Shown: positions 8,060 to 19,022, counted from the first letter of the stretch. The stretch: DNA of 64,000 nucleotides from Aquibacillus sediminis (GCF_005870085.1 NZ_SZNM01000003.1:1-64000); one strand, 5' to 3'. The notes: generated from the sequence alone by a model not told the origin. Program-made: numbers and translations.

Positions 8060-9835
8060 ATGAAGACATCAATACGTAATATTTTTAAACATTCCTTTTC
8101 TATCACTTGGTTAAAAAAACTAGATAAGCTACCCATTAGGCTAAGAGTCATCGTTAGTTTCTCGATTGTGCTTCTTTTACTGATCGTCATGAGTACCGTC
8201 ATGTACAGTAAAATGCGTGCCGTTTCGAACAATGACCAACAAGTAATGGACCTTTTTCTACCAATTGTCATTGAAGCAAATGCTATTAATAATGACATGC
8301 TCCAAACGAGTAAACATGTGAATGAACTAGCAACTACAACCATGTCTGTTAGTCAAAAAATTCTTACAGACGAGATTAATCTTCCTTTGAGTAATATTGA
8401 GGAAAGTAAACAAGAACTTCAAGCTTTAATTGATCAATTTGAGGATCAACAACTCAAGGAGAACTATCAGACTTTTTTAGATCAATGGACTAAATATAAG
8501 GAAATTGTGGATAACGTCATTACCGCATCCGCTAATGGGAATATGGATGTGGCACAAGATGAAACTTATAAAGGGGAAGCCTACTTTGATCGAGCGAATC
8601 ATTCGATGCTATCAATCGTAAGTAACGTGGAGCAACAGATTAATGATCGAGTACATACTTCTGTTCAACTAAATAAACAAGGAACCAATTGGATTTTCAT
8701 CATCAGCATCGGCTCGATTTTATTAACAATCGGCTTAATTTATTTTACGGTAATCATGATCACAAAACCATTGTCCACTATTTCTGATCAGGTGGAAAAG
8801 GTAGCATCTGGTGATTTCACGGTAGCTCCATTAGAGCAAAAGACTCAGGATGAATTAGGAAAACTAACATCCAACTTTAATGGGATGACCACATCACTTC
8901 GAGAAGTGTTAAAAGATGTTATACATACGATCACGCACGTGACAGAAACCGCAGATCAAATCACACACAGTGCAAACGAGACAAAAGCTGGCGTTGAACA
9001 AGTTGCTACTTCCGTCGAAAAAGTTTCTTCCGACACGTCGCACCAGTTAGAAAGTATAAGCGCTATTAATCAACATATGAGTGAAACTGCCGTTGACATG
9101 GAAGAAGTTGAAGGTCATATCGTTACCGTAAATTCTTTATCAGACACCGCAAATAAAAAAGCAAAATACGGCCAAAAAGACATTGATAGAATAATAAGCA
9201 ATGTTATGGAGATGGAGTCTAGCGTCCATTCTTCTGTTAACAAACTGAATTCATTAGTAGATAAAACGAACGAAATTGATAGTATTGTCTCCGTGATTCA
9301 TGATGTATCAACTCAAACTAATTTGTTAGCTCTAAATGCTGCGATTGAAGCAGCTCGAGCGGGCGAACATGGACAAGGATTTGCTGTTGTAGCAGATGAG
9401 GTGAAAAAGCTTGCCACACAGTCTGCAGATGCAACCGATAAAATAAGTTCGATTCTTCAGTCAATTCAATCTGAAACAGCCGAGACGGTGGATTCTATGC
9501 AGATAACGAGTGAGTCAACAGCAAAAGGAAAAGAACTAATTATACAAGCAGGCAAAAACTTTGAACAAATTGTAACGTCTACTACTTCTGTTTCAGAACA
9601 AGCAAAAATTGTCGCACAACATATCGAACGTGTGACAGAGCGAACGAAAAACGTTGTAAAGACAATGCAAAGCGTTAGTGAAGTTTCTAGCCAGAACACC
9701 GCAAACGTACAAACCGTGGCAGGAATTTCAGAGGAAACGAATGCAGCAATGGAAGAAGTAACAGAAGCATTTTTACGTTTATCTAAAATGAGCGAACAAC
9801 TAAACAACAAAGTGAATAAATTTAGCGTGGACTAA
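8060..9835 (+). CDS. transmembrane methyl-accepting chemotaxis protein
   Basis: 591 residues. TM1 is at about 28-49 and TM2 at about 211-234. They flank an extracytoplasmic four-helix-bundle sensor rich in helix-forming residues, followed by HAMP (about 235-287) and a long cytoplasmic signalling domain. The tip reads [19 protein letters not shown], identical to canonical receptors. The ligand is unknown. GAGGAGG lies upstream of the ATG. The next gene downstream on the same strand is an EAL phosphodiesterase, so this stretch is rich in motility and second-messenger genes. Confidence 0.95.
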   Translation: MKTSIRNIFKHSFSITWLKKLDKLPIRLRVIVSFSIVLLLLIVMSTVMYSKMRAVSNNDQQVMDLFLPIVIEANAINNDMLQTSKHVNELATTTMSVSQKILTDEINLPLSNIEESKQELQALIDQFEDQQLKENYQTFLDQWTKYKEIVDNVITASANGNMDVAQDETYKGEAYFDRANHSMLSIVSNVEQQINDRVHTSVQLNKQGTNWIFIISIGSILLTIGLIYFTVIMITKPLSTISDQVEKVASGDFTVAPLEQKTQDELGKLTSNFNGMTTSLREVLKDVIHTITHVTETADQITHSANETKAGVEQVATSVEKVSSDTSHQLESISAINQHMSETAVDMEEVEGHIVTVNSLSDTANKKAKYGQKDIDRIISNVMEMESSVHSSVNKLNSLVDKTNEIDSIVSVIHDVSTQTNLLALNAAIEAARAGEHGQGFAVVADEVKKLATQSADATDKISSILQSIQSETAETVDSMQITSESTAKGKELIIQAGKNFEQIVTSTTSVSEQAKIVAQHIERVTERTKNVVKTMQSVSEVSSQNTANVQTVAGISEETNAAMEEVTEAFLRLSKMSEQLNNKVNKFSVD

Positions 9836-9868
9836 AAGAAGTGTTCCTACAGAACATTTCTTTTTTCC
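9836..9868 (+). terminator. terminator of the chemoreceptor gene
   Basis: AGAAGTGTTC and GAACATTTCT pair around a CTACA loop, followed by T6. Confidence 0.8.
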
Positions 9869-10010
9869 ATACGAAATTAGATTTCCGCGAAGAGTTAGCA
9901 CCTTCCCAAATTGTAAATCAAAATTTATATAAAGTTTATACGAATTTAATAATGAATGTTTATACTTAAGACAGTACCAATATTCAACAAAATCTTACAT
10001 AAAGGAGTAC

Positions 10011-10850
10011 ATGATGGATAACTCACTATTTTCAAAGGTTACTATTTTCGATATTTTTTCCTACGTAAAACACGCTCAAGATAAGAAGTTATCAAGAGGG
10101 CAAGATTTTCAAAAATTTGTTGAACTAAAAAGAATTATGAAAACGAGGTCCTTAACCACTTACTACCAACCGATCCTTCATTTAAAAACAGATAAAATTA
10201 TTGGATATGAGGCATTAAACCGACCACCCAAGACGAAACATTTTCCTTCTACTGAAAGCTTTTACGACTTTATTGGTCAAACGAATCAAGTATTTCAATT
10301 TGAACTACTTGCTAGAAATTTAGCTATTCAAAAATTTCATCATGAAGTCGACAATCACCCACAGCAAAAAGATCACTTATTATTTATTAACATACACCCT
10401 CAAGTGTTGGTTGATTCCAATTACAAAAGTGGCGAAACATTGGAATTACTGCACCAACACAACATATCACCAAAGCAAGTCGTATTTGAATTAACCGAAA
10501 AAACAGCAGTGACAGATTATACCATGTTTGAGCGCGTCCTATCCAACTACCGTCGACAAGGTTTTAGAATCGCGATTGATGATGCAGGAAGTGGTTTTAA
10601 CAGTCTAAAAACACTCGTACATCTTAAGCCTGAATTTATCAAGTTTGACAGAACATTAATTCATAATATTCATTGTAGTGAATCCCAGCAACAATTAATT
10701 CGTTTACTCGTCGATTTTGCAAATGAATCAAACACGCAAGTACTTGCAGAAGGGATCGAAAAAGAAAAAGATCTTGAATTTTTGAAAGAAAACGGTGTAC
10801 ATTTAGGACAAGGCTATGGTTTAGCAATACCTAGCCTACAGTTTCAATGA
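10011..10850 (+). CDS. EAL-domain cyclic-di-GMP phosphodiesterase
   Basis: 279 residues, essentially a lone EAL domain (about 45-275) after a 40-residue leader, without a GGDEF or membrane segment. The catalytic residues are in place: Glu67 (GYEALNR), Asn127 (INIHP), Glu160 (ELTE), Asp190-Asp191 (IDDAGSG), Lys211, Glu247 (AEGIE) and Gln267 (GQGYG). It should therefore hydrolyse c-di-GMP to pGpG in the cytosol, favouring motility over sessile growth. GGAG lies upstream of the ATG. No sensory domain is visible, so activity may be set by expression. Confidence 0.93.
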   Translation: MMDNSLFSKVTIFDIFSYVKHAQDKKLSRGQDFQKFVELKRIMKTRSLTTYYQPILHLKTDKIIGYEALNRPPKTKHFPSTESFYDFIGQTNQVFQFELLARNLAIQKFHHEVDNHPQQKDHLLFINIHPQVLVDSNYKSGETLELLHQHNISPKQVVFELTEKTAVTDYTMFERVLSNYRRQGFRIAIDDAGSGFNSLKTLVHLKPEFIKFDRTLIHNIHCSESQQQLIRLLVDFANESNTQVLAEGIEKEKDLEFLKENGVHLGQGYGLAIPSLQFQ

Positions 10851-11078
10851 ACATAGAGATCCAGTCTGCATTTATGGTGATATTACCGAAATGGTCCCAA
10901 GTAAACAACAACGAGTGATCATGTAGAGAATTTATTTATAGAACACCTTAGCATCCAAGTGAGTGTAGTTTTTGATCATAACAACCCCATCGCTCTCATC
11001 ATTCGCATCATAGACTTGGTACACCATATCGATACAATTTTTACATAGGAAGAACTGTACATTTGTTAATGAACACCA

Positions 11079-11130
11079 AAGTACCAGTTACTCCTCGTGC
11101 ACAGTGTCCACAAGAGGTAACTGGTACCTT
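11079..11130 (-). terminator. terminator of ppk
   Basis: A long imperfect stem (AAGTACCAGTTAC and GTAACTGGTACCTT arms, with CTC/GAG inner pairs) overlaps the end of ppk. Confidence 0.75.
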
Positions 11131-13226
11131 TATTCTTCATCTTCCATTACTTGATATGCCATGTCAAATAGCATCATCTGACTATTTTTACGCGCTTCTC
11201 CTTGTTTTGCTTCTACATAATGATAACTACCATCGCTTGCTTGCTCTCTCACCTTCACATTATCTTCAAGCATAATCTGAAGGATATGTTTAATTCGGGG
11301 TTTTAGATACCCTTCATAGATTGGAAATAGTAACTCGACTCGCTTCACCATATTTCGCGTCATCATATCTGCAGAGGAAAGGTAGATTTTCTCCTCTCCA
11401 TTATGATGAAAGCAATAAATTCGACTATGCTCTAAAAATCGCCCTACTATACTTACAACTCGAATATTGTCGCTAACCCCTTCTATTCCAGCTCTTAGAC
11501 AGCATATCCCTCTTATAATAAGGTCGATCTTTACACCTGCCTGTGATGCTTCATACATTTTATTAATTAATGTTTTATCCGTTAATGCATTCATCTTAGC
11601 AATTATACGGCCATTGCCAAATTGTTTATGATAGCTAATCTCCTCATCAATGTTACGAATAAAATGATCACGTATATCAAAAGGAGCCATTGAGATATGA
11701 TGAAAGATCGGTTTATCTGAATAACCACTTAAATAGTTAAAAAAATTAGTAGCATCAATGCCAAATTTTTGTTTCGTTGTGATGAGCCCCATATCGGTAT
11801 ATTGTTTTGCTGTTTGGTCATTGTAATTACCTGTGCCTAAATGAACAAACCTCATCGTTTTTCCTCGTTTTTTTCGAACGACAAGCGTTATTTTACTATG
11901 CGTTTTCAAATAGTTCATGCCATAAATAACATGACAGCCAGCCTTTTCTAACTCTTTAGCCCAATGCACATTTTGCTCTTCATCAAAACGTGCTTTCAAT
12001 TCAACTAATACGGTTACCTGCTTTCCATTTTCTGCAGCTTGTTTTAGCCCTTCGATAATCGGCGAATCCCCACTAACCCGATACAGTGTTTGTTTAATAG
12101 CAAGTACATATGGGTCATTTGCAGCTTCTGTTACCAACTCTTTTACCGGCTCAAAAGATTCATACGGATGATGGACAAATATATCCCGTCTTTGTGCTGC
12201 TTCAAATACACTTTCATTCGAGTCCATATCTTGAGGTGGTTGAGGTAATAATGTTGAATATACTAGATGTTCTTTGTTTGCAGACAATTTTTTATAGAAG
12301 TCAAACAAAAACGTTAAATCTAGCGGTCCATCCACGATATATAAATCTTTTTCATGTATTTCAAGTGCGTGTAGTAAGAAATCTATTATTCTCTGTTCGT
12401 ATTTTCCTTGGCGTATTTCTAATCGGACAGCGGCACCCCACTTCCGTTTCTTGATTTCTTTTTCAATTTCTTTCAATAAATCCCTAGCGCCTTCTTCATG
12501 AATTGTCATATCTGCATTGCGAGTAATTCTAAATTCTGTTATAGAGCAAACGTGATAACCCACAAAGAATTTTTCAATAAAGTAGCTAATCACATCTTCT
12601 AATAGCACATAATTATCCTTTTTGGGAGTAGTAATATACCGATCTAATAGGGCAGGTACTTGCACAATTGCTATATTTGACTCCCCATTTTCAACATGTT
12701 GATCTCTTACTTCAACAGCTAGATTAATTGATTTATTTAACAACATTGGGAATGGCCGATAGGCATCGATGGCCATCGGTGTTAGAACGGGGTAAATGTG
12801 TTCATCAAAATAAACTTCTAATTCCTTCAATTCATCACTGTCCAATGATTCAATCGATTGGATTGATATACCTTCAAAGGATAAAGGTAATTGAAACTGG
12901 CAATAGATGTCATATTGTCTTTTTACCATGCGATGGTTAATTTCTGAAATTTTCATTAATTGTTGTTTTGGCGTAAGACCTGATTTATTATCCGCCTTAT
13001 TATACCCAGCCAATACTTGGTCTTTAAGCCCTGCGACACGCACCATAAAAAATTCATCTAAGTTTGAACTAAAGATAGCAAGAAATTTCAATCGCTCCAA
13101 CAGTGGATTTTCCTTATCTATCGCTTCCTCTAACACACGTTCATTAAAGGAAAGCCAACTTAATTCACGATTAATGTAATAAGAAGGATGGTCTAATCCA
13201 ACCTCCGTTTTTATTATTTTTGACAT
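11130..13226 (-). CDS. ppk: polyphosphate kinase (PPK1)
   Basis: 698 residues, the normal PPK1 length. The N-terminal domain begins YINRELSWLSFNERVLEEA. The phospholipase-D-like core carries KTHSKITLVVR, with the His that becomes phosphorylated, then FVHLGTGNYND and the second HKD-like region IYCFHHNGEEKIYLSSADMM. It reversibly transfers the ATP gamma-phosphate onto polyphosphate at the membrane. It lies 127 bp downstream of ppx on the same strand, so synthesis and breakdown enzymes are probably co-transcribed. The start is ATG with GAGGG upstream. Confidence 0.97.
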   Translation of the reverse strand: MSKIIKTEVGLDHPSYYINRELSWLSFNERVLEEAIDKENPLLERLKFLAIFSSNLDEFFMVRVAGLKDQVLAGYNKADNKSGLTPKQQLMKISEINHRMVKRQYDIYCQFQLPLSFEGISIQSIESLDSDELKELEVYFDEHIYPVLTPMAIDAYRPFPMLLNKSINLAVEVRDQHVENGESNIAIVQVPALLDRYITTPKKDNYVLLEDVISYFIEKFFVGYHVCSITEFRITRNADMTIHEEGARDLLKEIEKEIKKRKWGAAVRLEIRQGKYEQRIIDFLLHALEIHEKDLYIVDGPLDLTFLFDFYKKLSANKEHLVYSTLLPQPPQDMDSNESVFEAAQRRDIFVHHPYESFEPVKELVTEAANDPYVLAIKQTLYRVSGDSPIIEGLKQAAENGKQVTVLVELKARFDEEQNVHWAKELEKAGCHVIYGMNYLKTHSKITLVVRKKRGKTMRFVHLGTGNYNDQTAKQYTDMGLITTKQKFGIDATNFFNYLSGYSDKPIFHHISMAPFDIRDHFIRNIDEEISYHKQFGNGRIIAKMNALTDKTLINKMYEASQAGVKIDLIIRGICCLRAGIEGVSDNIRVVSIVGRFLEHSRIYCFHHNGEEKIYLSSADMMTRNMVKRVELLFPIYEGYLKPRIKHILQIMLEDNVKVREQASDGSYHYVEAKQGEARKNSQMMLFDMAYQVMEDEE

Positions 13227-13353
13227 CTCTATTCACCCTCTGCTGTATGCTATGTTCCATTCGTCCTTATTACATATTTATGCTCTTCCATTATATGATG
13301 CAAATTTTAAGTTAGGATAAAGAGATTGTTAATTTTTTGTAAATTCAGATTAA

Positions 13354-14910
13354 TTAGCGAGCCAATTTTATATTTCCTATTTCATTCACATCCACAAAGG
13401 TTAAGTGAATCGGACGCTTCAAGGCTTTTTCTAAATGCTTCTTTTGTTTTACTGTTTGATACTGTTCTGGCAACCAATCTTGGTTACAATAAATGGTTAG
13501 TTCAATCACACCTTCTCTATTTCTCAAATCAAAATCTTGGACAATTTGACGTTTCGTTGCATCTAAACAATAAAGAAATTTAAGCAAAGCCCCCAGTACT
13601 CTCAGTTTTTGTTTTTCACTTTTAGCAATCCATCCTTTATAAGGGTTCACAAACTGCTTAAACAGTTGGTTATTTTTAAATGATGCAACAAGTGCTAGTT
13701 TTAAACGATCAATATGAAATAAACCATCTATGGTACGGTTGGCAAGTAAATAAAAAGTATGTTGTGCACTAGACTCCGAATCAATATATTTACCAAGGTT
13801 AAATACATTGCTCGCCCGTTTTAGAATGGTCCAATCATCATATGTTAGGTCGCCTAGTCCATTTTGTTGGAACTCATCAAAAAACTTACTCGCTAAAAAT
13901 TGGACGTGATTAATTTGAGTCGGGTTCACATCATAGTCAGTCATTAATTCCTGAATGCTACTTTGTAAAACATTTGGAAATACAGCAGAACCTAATTGTT
14001 GGGAAAGCTGTTCAAAAAACACACCATCCCTTAACCCTTTACGACTAAGTACAAATGATTTCGCTCCGATTGTCTGATGTAAACATCGGAAAACCTCAAT
14101 CGCTGGTAAAATAATATCTGCTCGATCACTCGATAACCCATCTACTTTTTGCTTTTCCTCTGTCGTTAATTTACTCAAACAATCACTAACATACGTGATA
14201 TCCTTCCATCCCATTTTATATTGATGAAGACCTGCCAGTGGATACTTTTTAATACTTTGATCGATCTGAACAAGATTTCTGGCACTACCTCCAATTGCAA
14301 TTAACGGAACTCCCTGTTGGCTTAACCACGGAAGCGAGTCGAATTGATCACGTAAAAATTCTCGCAGCTTTTTTAATTCCTTATTCGAAGGAATGTCATA
14401 TTTGAAAAATCGATTTAACGTTAGCGCCCCAAAAGAAAAGCTGTGTGATTCTAGCAATTTTCGATCTTTAAAATAAGTAATCTCTGTGCTGCCACCACCG
14501 ATATCTACCGTTATTCCTTCCGTAATAGAGGTAGAATTTACTACAGCTAAATAACCATAAAAAGCTTCCTCTTCTCCAGATAAAATCTTCATGTCCAATC
14601 CAACTTGTTCTCGAACCATTTGCCTAATAACATCTTGGTTTTTCGCCTGACGAATGGAAGCTGTCGCAACACAAACTAAATCTATTAGTTCATAGGTTTC
14701 CATCACTTCTTTAAAACTTTTTAATGTTTGTATTAGGATGCTTAAACCTTGTTCTGTTAACAAGTTTTGATCATCTAGATGATTACGTAAACGTGCAACA
14801 GCTTTCACATTTTCCACTTCACTTAAGCTTCCCGTTTTTTCTTGTAAATATATAACTAATCGCATGCTATTTGAACCAATATCAATCATGCCATAATAGT
14901 TTTTGCTCAT
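13354..14910 (-). CDS. ppx: exopolyphosphatase, Ppx/GppA family
   Basis: 518 residues. The N-terminal ASKHA-fold phosphatase (about 1-305) starts GMIDIGSNSMRLVIY and has the second phosphate loop VDIGGGSTEITYF. The C-terminal half (about 315-518) is a helical HD-like extension, as in long Ppx proteins. It releases phosphate from polyphosphate and may also act on pppGpp. It is first gene of a ppx-ppk pair. No Pho-box-like direct repeat was evident upstream. Confidence 0.94.
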   Translation of the reverse strand: MSKNYYGMIDIGSNSMRLVIYLQEKTGSLSEVENVKAVARLRNHLDDQNLLTEQGLSILIQTLKSFKEVMETYELIDLVCVATASIRQAKNQDVIRQMVREQVGLDMKILSGEEEAFYGYLAVVNSTSITEGITVDIGGGSTEITYFKDRKLLESHSFSFGALTLNRFFKYDIPSNKELKKLREFLRDQFDSLPWLSQQGVPLIAIGGSARNLVQIDQSIKKYPLAGLHQYKMGWKDITYVSDCLSKLTTEEKQKVDGLSSDRADIILPAIEVFRCLHQTIGAKSFVLSRKGLRDGVFFEQLSQQLGSAVFPNVLQSSIQELMTDYDVNPTQINHVQFLASKFFDEFQQNGLGDLTYDDWTILKRASNVFNLGKYIDSESSAQHTFYLLANRTIDGLFHIDRLKLALVASFKNNQLFKQFVNPYKGWIAKSEKQKLRVLGALLKFLYCLDATKRQIVQDFDLRNREGVIELTIYCNQDWLPEQYQTVKQKKHLEKALKRPIHLTFVDVNEIGNIKLAR

Positions 14911-14939
14911 GATATCACCTGTTTTACAATAATTTTGAA

Positions 14940-15230
14940 AATATTAATTCTATACAACTAATAACTTTTCTCCAATACACACTTAGTCAAATTTCGAAAT
15001 TATAAGTTCCTTACTTACTATGTTATTCCACACTATCATAGAGAACACCATTCCGTAATCGTTTGTAGGTAAATCCACCCCAATGATATGATCGTTCGTT
15101 TAAACAAACATTTCTTACTATCAATTTAATCAGAAATACAAGAAAAAATAAGTTTCACCTAAAAAACTTAACAATAAGTTTATGTAATGCCATTATTCCC
15201 CCTAACAAATGACAAAAAACACATTTTCTC
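14940..15230. other. intergenic region without gene
   Basis: AT-rich sequence upstream of ppx. It should contain the ppx promoter, but no clear -35/-10 pair was seen. Confidence 0.4.
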
Positions 15231-15234
15231 GCAA

Positions 15235-15565
15235 AAACAAAGGCTCGAAGCACCCGGTCAGCGACGTACGAACTGCGCCCGCTCGGGAGCGGTTGGTTCG
15301 ATGATGCGACGCAAAGACCACGTAGTTAACATTCTTTTCGTAGGAGATAAGGGAAACTGTGGGAGCGGAGTAAATTGATGTTGACTAATACAAAGGATGT
15401 CCGACTATGGAACGTCACGTCCTGTGACAGCGTCAAACTGACCTACATCCTCGAAAAAGAAAATCATTTTTTTCGTGCGAAGTTTCGCTGTCGTATTTTT
15501 TCTTGTTCTGCAGGCCTGAAGCGAGGGAAGTTGCGCTACTGCTTTAGCGCTTCGCGGACGTGGCT
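15235..15565. repeat. GC-richer structured insert, possible mobile-repeat remnant
   Basis: This stretch is visibly richer in G and C than its AT-rich flanks. It is full of short palindromes: AGGATGT (15396) with ACATCCT (about 15453), GTCACG...CGTGAC-type pairs around 15417, and GGGAGCGG-like blocks. No convincing protein is encoded. It resembles long structured repeats that I recall between genes in other Bacillales, but no second copy lies in this window. Confidence 0.35.
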
Positions 15566-15617
15566 AAATAAATCTACAATTAATCCACAGGTAATTAAGT
15601 CTATAATTTTCTATACT

Positions 15618-15657
15618 AAAAAAATAAAAGCGCATAGCCAACTAGCTATACGCTTTT
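15618..15657 (-). terminator. terminator of the YjiH-type gene
   Basis: Stem AAAAGCGTATAGC / GCTATGCGCTTTT on the minus strand, followed by TATTTTTTTAG. Confidence 0.85.
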
Positions 15658-15698
15658 GGGATAGAGACAAGTTTCTTGTTTCTATCTTATTATCCATA

Positions 15699-17081
15699 TT
15701 AAAAAATCAAGTGCGCGATTGCTGTGATGATTGGTAAGGTGATGATGGTTCTTAATAAAAAGATGATTACTAGATCTTTAAAACTTACAGCCAGCTTAGA
15801 AGCTAGCAGCAGCCCACCAATTTCTGACATATAAATTAATTGCGTTACCGATACACACGCAATAATAAAACGAGTCATTTCACTTTCAATGCCACTTCCG
15901 ATAACAGCTGGCAAGAACATATCAGCGAAACCGATCACCATTGTCTGAGCAGCTTCTGTTGCTTCCGGTACTTGTAATAATTGCAGGATTGGAATAAATG
16001 GCATACCGATAATTTCAAATACTGGCGTCGTTTCCGCAACGATTACAGCAATTGTCCCCAATGCCATTACGACTGGTAGAACACCGAACCACATATCAAA
16101 TACATTTTTTACGCCACTGGATATCGTCGTACCTAAACCACTATTCATCTTCGCACGCTTGACCGCTTTCGTTACACCTTGACGAAATTCACTTTCCCCT
16201 TCACGAGCTGGTTCATCATCATTTTTTCTTTCAACCATATAACTATCAGGTTTCCGTGACAGCGGTGGAATTCTCGGAATAATCAACGCTGCAACGAACC
16301 CTGCCACAACAATCGTTAGGTAATAAGGAATAAACAAGTGATCTAAGTCTAAATAAGATAAGATCACAATACTGAACGTAATTGACACAACGGAGAATGT
16401 CGTCCCAATCACAGCAGCTTCCCGTTTCGTATAAAAACCTTGTTCATATTGGTTATTTGTCAATAACACACCGATCGTGCCATCGCCCATCCAAGATGCT
16501 AAACAGTCGATCGATGAACGTCCTGGTAATGTAAAAAGTGGTTTCATCACTTTATCAAGCAATGTCCCCAATAGTTCTAACAGGCCAAAATTTAATAATA
16601 ATGGTAAAAACAGACCTGCAAATAAGAAAATCGTAAATAACAACGGCATTAAGTCAAACAGAAGAAGCCCTCCTGTATCAACCGACCATACCCATTCAGG
16701 CCCAATCTCCCAAAACGTCATTGCCGCTAAAACAAATCCGATTACTCGAACGAATAACCAAACAGGGTGAACATAAAAGAGACTTTTCATAAAGTCTAGT
16801 TTCATTATCCACTTTGGCTTGGCATAGGTTACAATGGTAGATACAACCGCCACTATAAATAACAGCACCGTCATCGTAACCGGTAACCCATCATATAAAA
16901 CTTCTTCCACCATACTTGCCATTAAGGCAACTGGAATACTAATTTCACCATCATACGAAACAGGAACCATAAATAAAAGGATCCCTATAAATGATGGGAT
17001 AATAAAACGCAAATAATCGCGCGTTGTAAAACGTTCGCCCGCTTTCTTATGTTTCATCCCTTGCGAATCTCCGTCAGTCAT
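15699..17081 (-). CDS. YjiH family membrane protein with nucleoside-recognition (Gate) domains
   Basis: 460 residues with about ten hydrophobic segments. The Gate signature appears as SSIDCLASWMGDGTIGVLLTNN (split here by the 20-residue limit as SSIDCLASWMGD, GTIGVLLTNN) and IGFADMFLPAVIGSGIESE. A charged cytoplasmic loop (KNDDEPAREGESEFRQ) separates two halves. Proteins of this family are probable transporters of unknown substrate. It lies downstream of the malic enzyme gene on the same strand, separated by about 290 bp and a REP copy, so it is likely independent. The start is ATG with GGGAGAG upstream. Confidence 0.85.
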   Translation of the reverse strand: MTDGDSQGMKHKKAGERFTTRDYLRFIIPSFIGILLFMVPVSYDGEISIPVALMASMVEEVLYDGLPVTMTVLLFIVAVVSTIVTYAKPKWIMKLDFMKSLFYVHPVWLFVRVIGFVLAAMTFWEIGPEWVWSVDTGGLLLFDLMPLLFTIFLFAGLFLPLLLNFGLLELLGTLLDKVMKPLFTLPGRSSIDCLASWMGDGTIGVLLTNNQYEQGFYTKREAAVIGTTFSVVSITFSIVILSYLDLDHLFIPYYLTIVVAGFVAALIIPRIPPLSRKPDSYMVERKNDDEPAREGESEFRQGVTKAVKRAKMNSGLGTTISSGVKNVFDMWFGVLPVVMALGTIAVIVAETTPVFEIIGMPFIPILQLLQVPEATEAAQTMVIGFADMFLPAVIGSGIESEMTRFIIACVSVTQLIYMSEIGGLLLASKLAVSFKDLVIIFLLRTIITLPIITAIAHLIF

Positions 17082-17305
17082 TTTTATCTCTCCCTTTTTC
17101 TAACTTACCTTATTTATAAAACTCTCTACAATAGAAGCCATAATTAAAATGTTATCGAGCATTCCCTAATGAGTTTATTTTGAATAAAATATTATAATTA
17201 TGCAACTCGAGTTCTTATTATAGTCTTAACAGGTAAGTAGAATCAAGGGATTTTACTAAAATAAGTATTTTCTGACATTTCTAATAACGTATGAAAATAC
17301 AAAAT

Positions 17306-17400
17306 GGGACATGGGGACAGGTTTGTTGTCCCTATTGGAAGGTCTATAAGCGGGGGATCCGACGCTCGTTATTGGGACACGACCCCTATCCCCATGTCCC
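17306..17400. repeat. REP/BIME-like repeat, copy 3, overlapping the malic enzyme 3' end
   Basis: GGGACATGGGGACAGG TTTGTTGTCCC, a 40-bp spacer, then GGGACACGACCCCTATCCCC ATGTCCC. The second half encodes the last residues of the malic enzyme (RDMGIGVVSQ, stop). Confidence 0.9.
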
Positions 17401-18574
17401 GTCTTGCAACTCCTGTCTTTCTTGCAGTATAGGCAACAGCTGATGCTACTGTAGATGCTACGCGTTCATCAAATGGTGCGGGGATCACATAGTCTTCAGA
17501 TAATTGGTGTTCTGGAATAAGGGACGCAATCGCTAGCGTTGCTGCTTTTTTCATTTCTTCATTAATGTGAGTAGCCCCTACATCTAATGCCCCGCGAAAT
17601 ATTCCAGGAAAGGCTAGTACATTGTTTACTTGATTCGGGAAGTCTGACCGACCAGTTCCAATCACCCTCGCCCCAGCAGCCTTCGCTTCGTCTGGCATGA
17701 TCTCAGGAATTGGATTCGCCATCGCAAAAATGATCGGATCTTGTTCCATGGTTGAAATCATTTCCTTCGTTAAAGCACCTGCAACCGATACACCAATAAA
17801 TACATCGGCTCCTTGAATTACTTCATCTAAAAGACCAGACACTTTATTAGGGTTCGTCACTTTAGCAATTTTTTCTTTAATAGGATTCATACGATATTGG
17901 CGATCTTCATAAATAGCTCCTTTTGAGTCACATAAAATAACTTCTTTTACCCCAAACCGATCAAGTAGGTTTACGATCGCAACACCGGCAGCACCTGCAC
18001 CGTTAACAACCACTTTTACCTCGTCCATGTTTTTATTGACAAGTTTTAATGCATTTACTAGACCTGCAGTCGTTACAATTGCTGTTCCATGTTGGTCGTC
18101 ATGAAAAATAGGAATACTCGTTTCCTGTTTTAGACGTTCCTCAATTTCAAAACATCTTGGAGCAGATATATCCTCTATATTTACTCCTCCAAATGTTGGT
18201 TCAAGAAGTTTTACGGTTTCCACAATGTCATTGACATCATTCGTATTTAAGCAGAGTGGAACAGCATCCACTTTGGCAAAATTTTTAAACAACACTGCTT
18301 TTCCTTCCATAACAGGCATTGCGGCTTCCGGACCAATATCTCCAAGGCCTAAAACCGCAGATCCGTCCGATACAACGGCCACTGTATTTGCTTTCATCGT
18401 ATATTCATACATTTTTGTTCGATCTTGATAGATTTCCTTGCAAGGTTCTGCTACCCCCGGGGAATAAGCAAGACTTAATTCATAGGCATTATTCACAGAA
18501 ACTTTTGCCCTTGTTTCTAATTTCCCCCGGTTTTCTCGGTGCATATTTAATGCTTCTTGACGTATTTGATCCAT
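17369..18574 (-). CDS. NAD(P)-dependent malic enzyme
   Basis: About 401 residues, the short bacterial malic enzyme type (Bacillus YtsJ/MaeB-like). It oxidatively decarboxylates malate to pyruvate. Visible parts are SLAYSPGVAEPCKEI (catalytic Tyr region), SDGSAVLGLGDIGP, EDISAPRCFEIEERL, FHDDQHGTA (metal ligands) and the NAD fold VVVNGAGAAGVAI. The ATG at 18574 (MDQIRQEALNMHREN) has GGAGAG seven bases upstream, whereas the longer frame to 18631 does not. The C-terminal RDMGIGVVSQ is translated from a REP element, so the native end has been replaced or extended. It could channel fumarate and malate from the gentisate pathway nearby to pyruvate. Confidence 0.95.
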   Translation of the reverse strand: MDQIRQEALNMHRENRGKLETRAKVSVNNAYELSLAYSPGVAEPCKEIYQDRTKMYEYTMKANTVAVVSDGSAVLGLGDIGPEAAMPVMEGKAVLFKNFAKVDAVPLCLNTNDVNDIVETVKLLEPTFGGVNIEDISAPRCFEIEERLKQETSIPIFHDDQHGTAIVTTAGLVNALKLVNKNMDEVKVVVNGAGAAGVAIVNLLDRFGVKEVILCDSKGAIYEDRQYRMNPIKEKIAKVTNPNKVSGLLDEVIQGADVFIGVSVAGALTKEMISTMEQDPIIFAMANPIPEIMPDEAKAAGARVIGTGRSDFPNQVNNVLAFPGIFRGALDVGATHINEEMKKAATLAIASLIPEHQLSEDYVIPAPFDERVASTVASAVAYTARKTGVARRDMGIGVVSQ

Positions 18575-18647
18575 CCTTTGTCTCTCCATTCTTAGAATAA
18601 TTTCACACACAGCTAACGTATTGTGTAACAACTTCTCTATCTAGCGC

Positions 18648-18679
18648 GGGAGTCTTACGGACGGTTACACCTGGATAAA
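18648..18679. repeat. TTTAT-bounded repeat, right-end fragment (copy C)
   Basis: GGGAGTCTTACGGACGGTTA CACCTGGATAAA, the conserved right end only. The remaining 18680-19020 shows no gene. Confidence 0.65.
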
Positions 18680-19022
18680 GTGGACATCCCACGACAAGCA
18701 ACACAGTTTAAATGGAATGTTAACGATTATTGTACCGCTATAATAACTTGAATTTTCTGATTATTATTCTTAATCGATAATCAGCTATTCCCCCATTGTT
18801 AACATAGCAAAGGAGGGACTAGCAGGCCATTCCCACTTATCTTCTTTTGTTTTATCTCGTGGATCGAAGTGAGGGAGTACTGCAAATTGTGCCTAATTAC
18901 CATTCCTTTTCAATAGGAGGGAATAAGTTTTGAGCATCATCCGAAATAACATAAAATTTTACTTGCCGCATATCTAGTAACTTTTAAATCATCCAGAAAC
19001 TTCTATTCCTACCATGAATGTT

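Noticed and set aside
15187-15737. Open frames of 63 and 120 residues in the GC-richer island
   Set aside because: No family resemblance and no suitable start; structure and palindromes argue for non-coding DNA.
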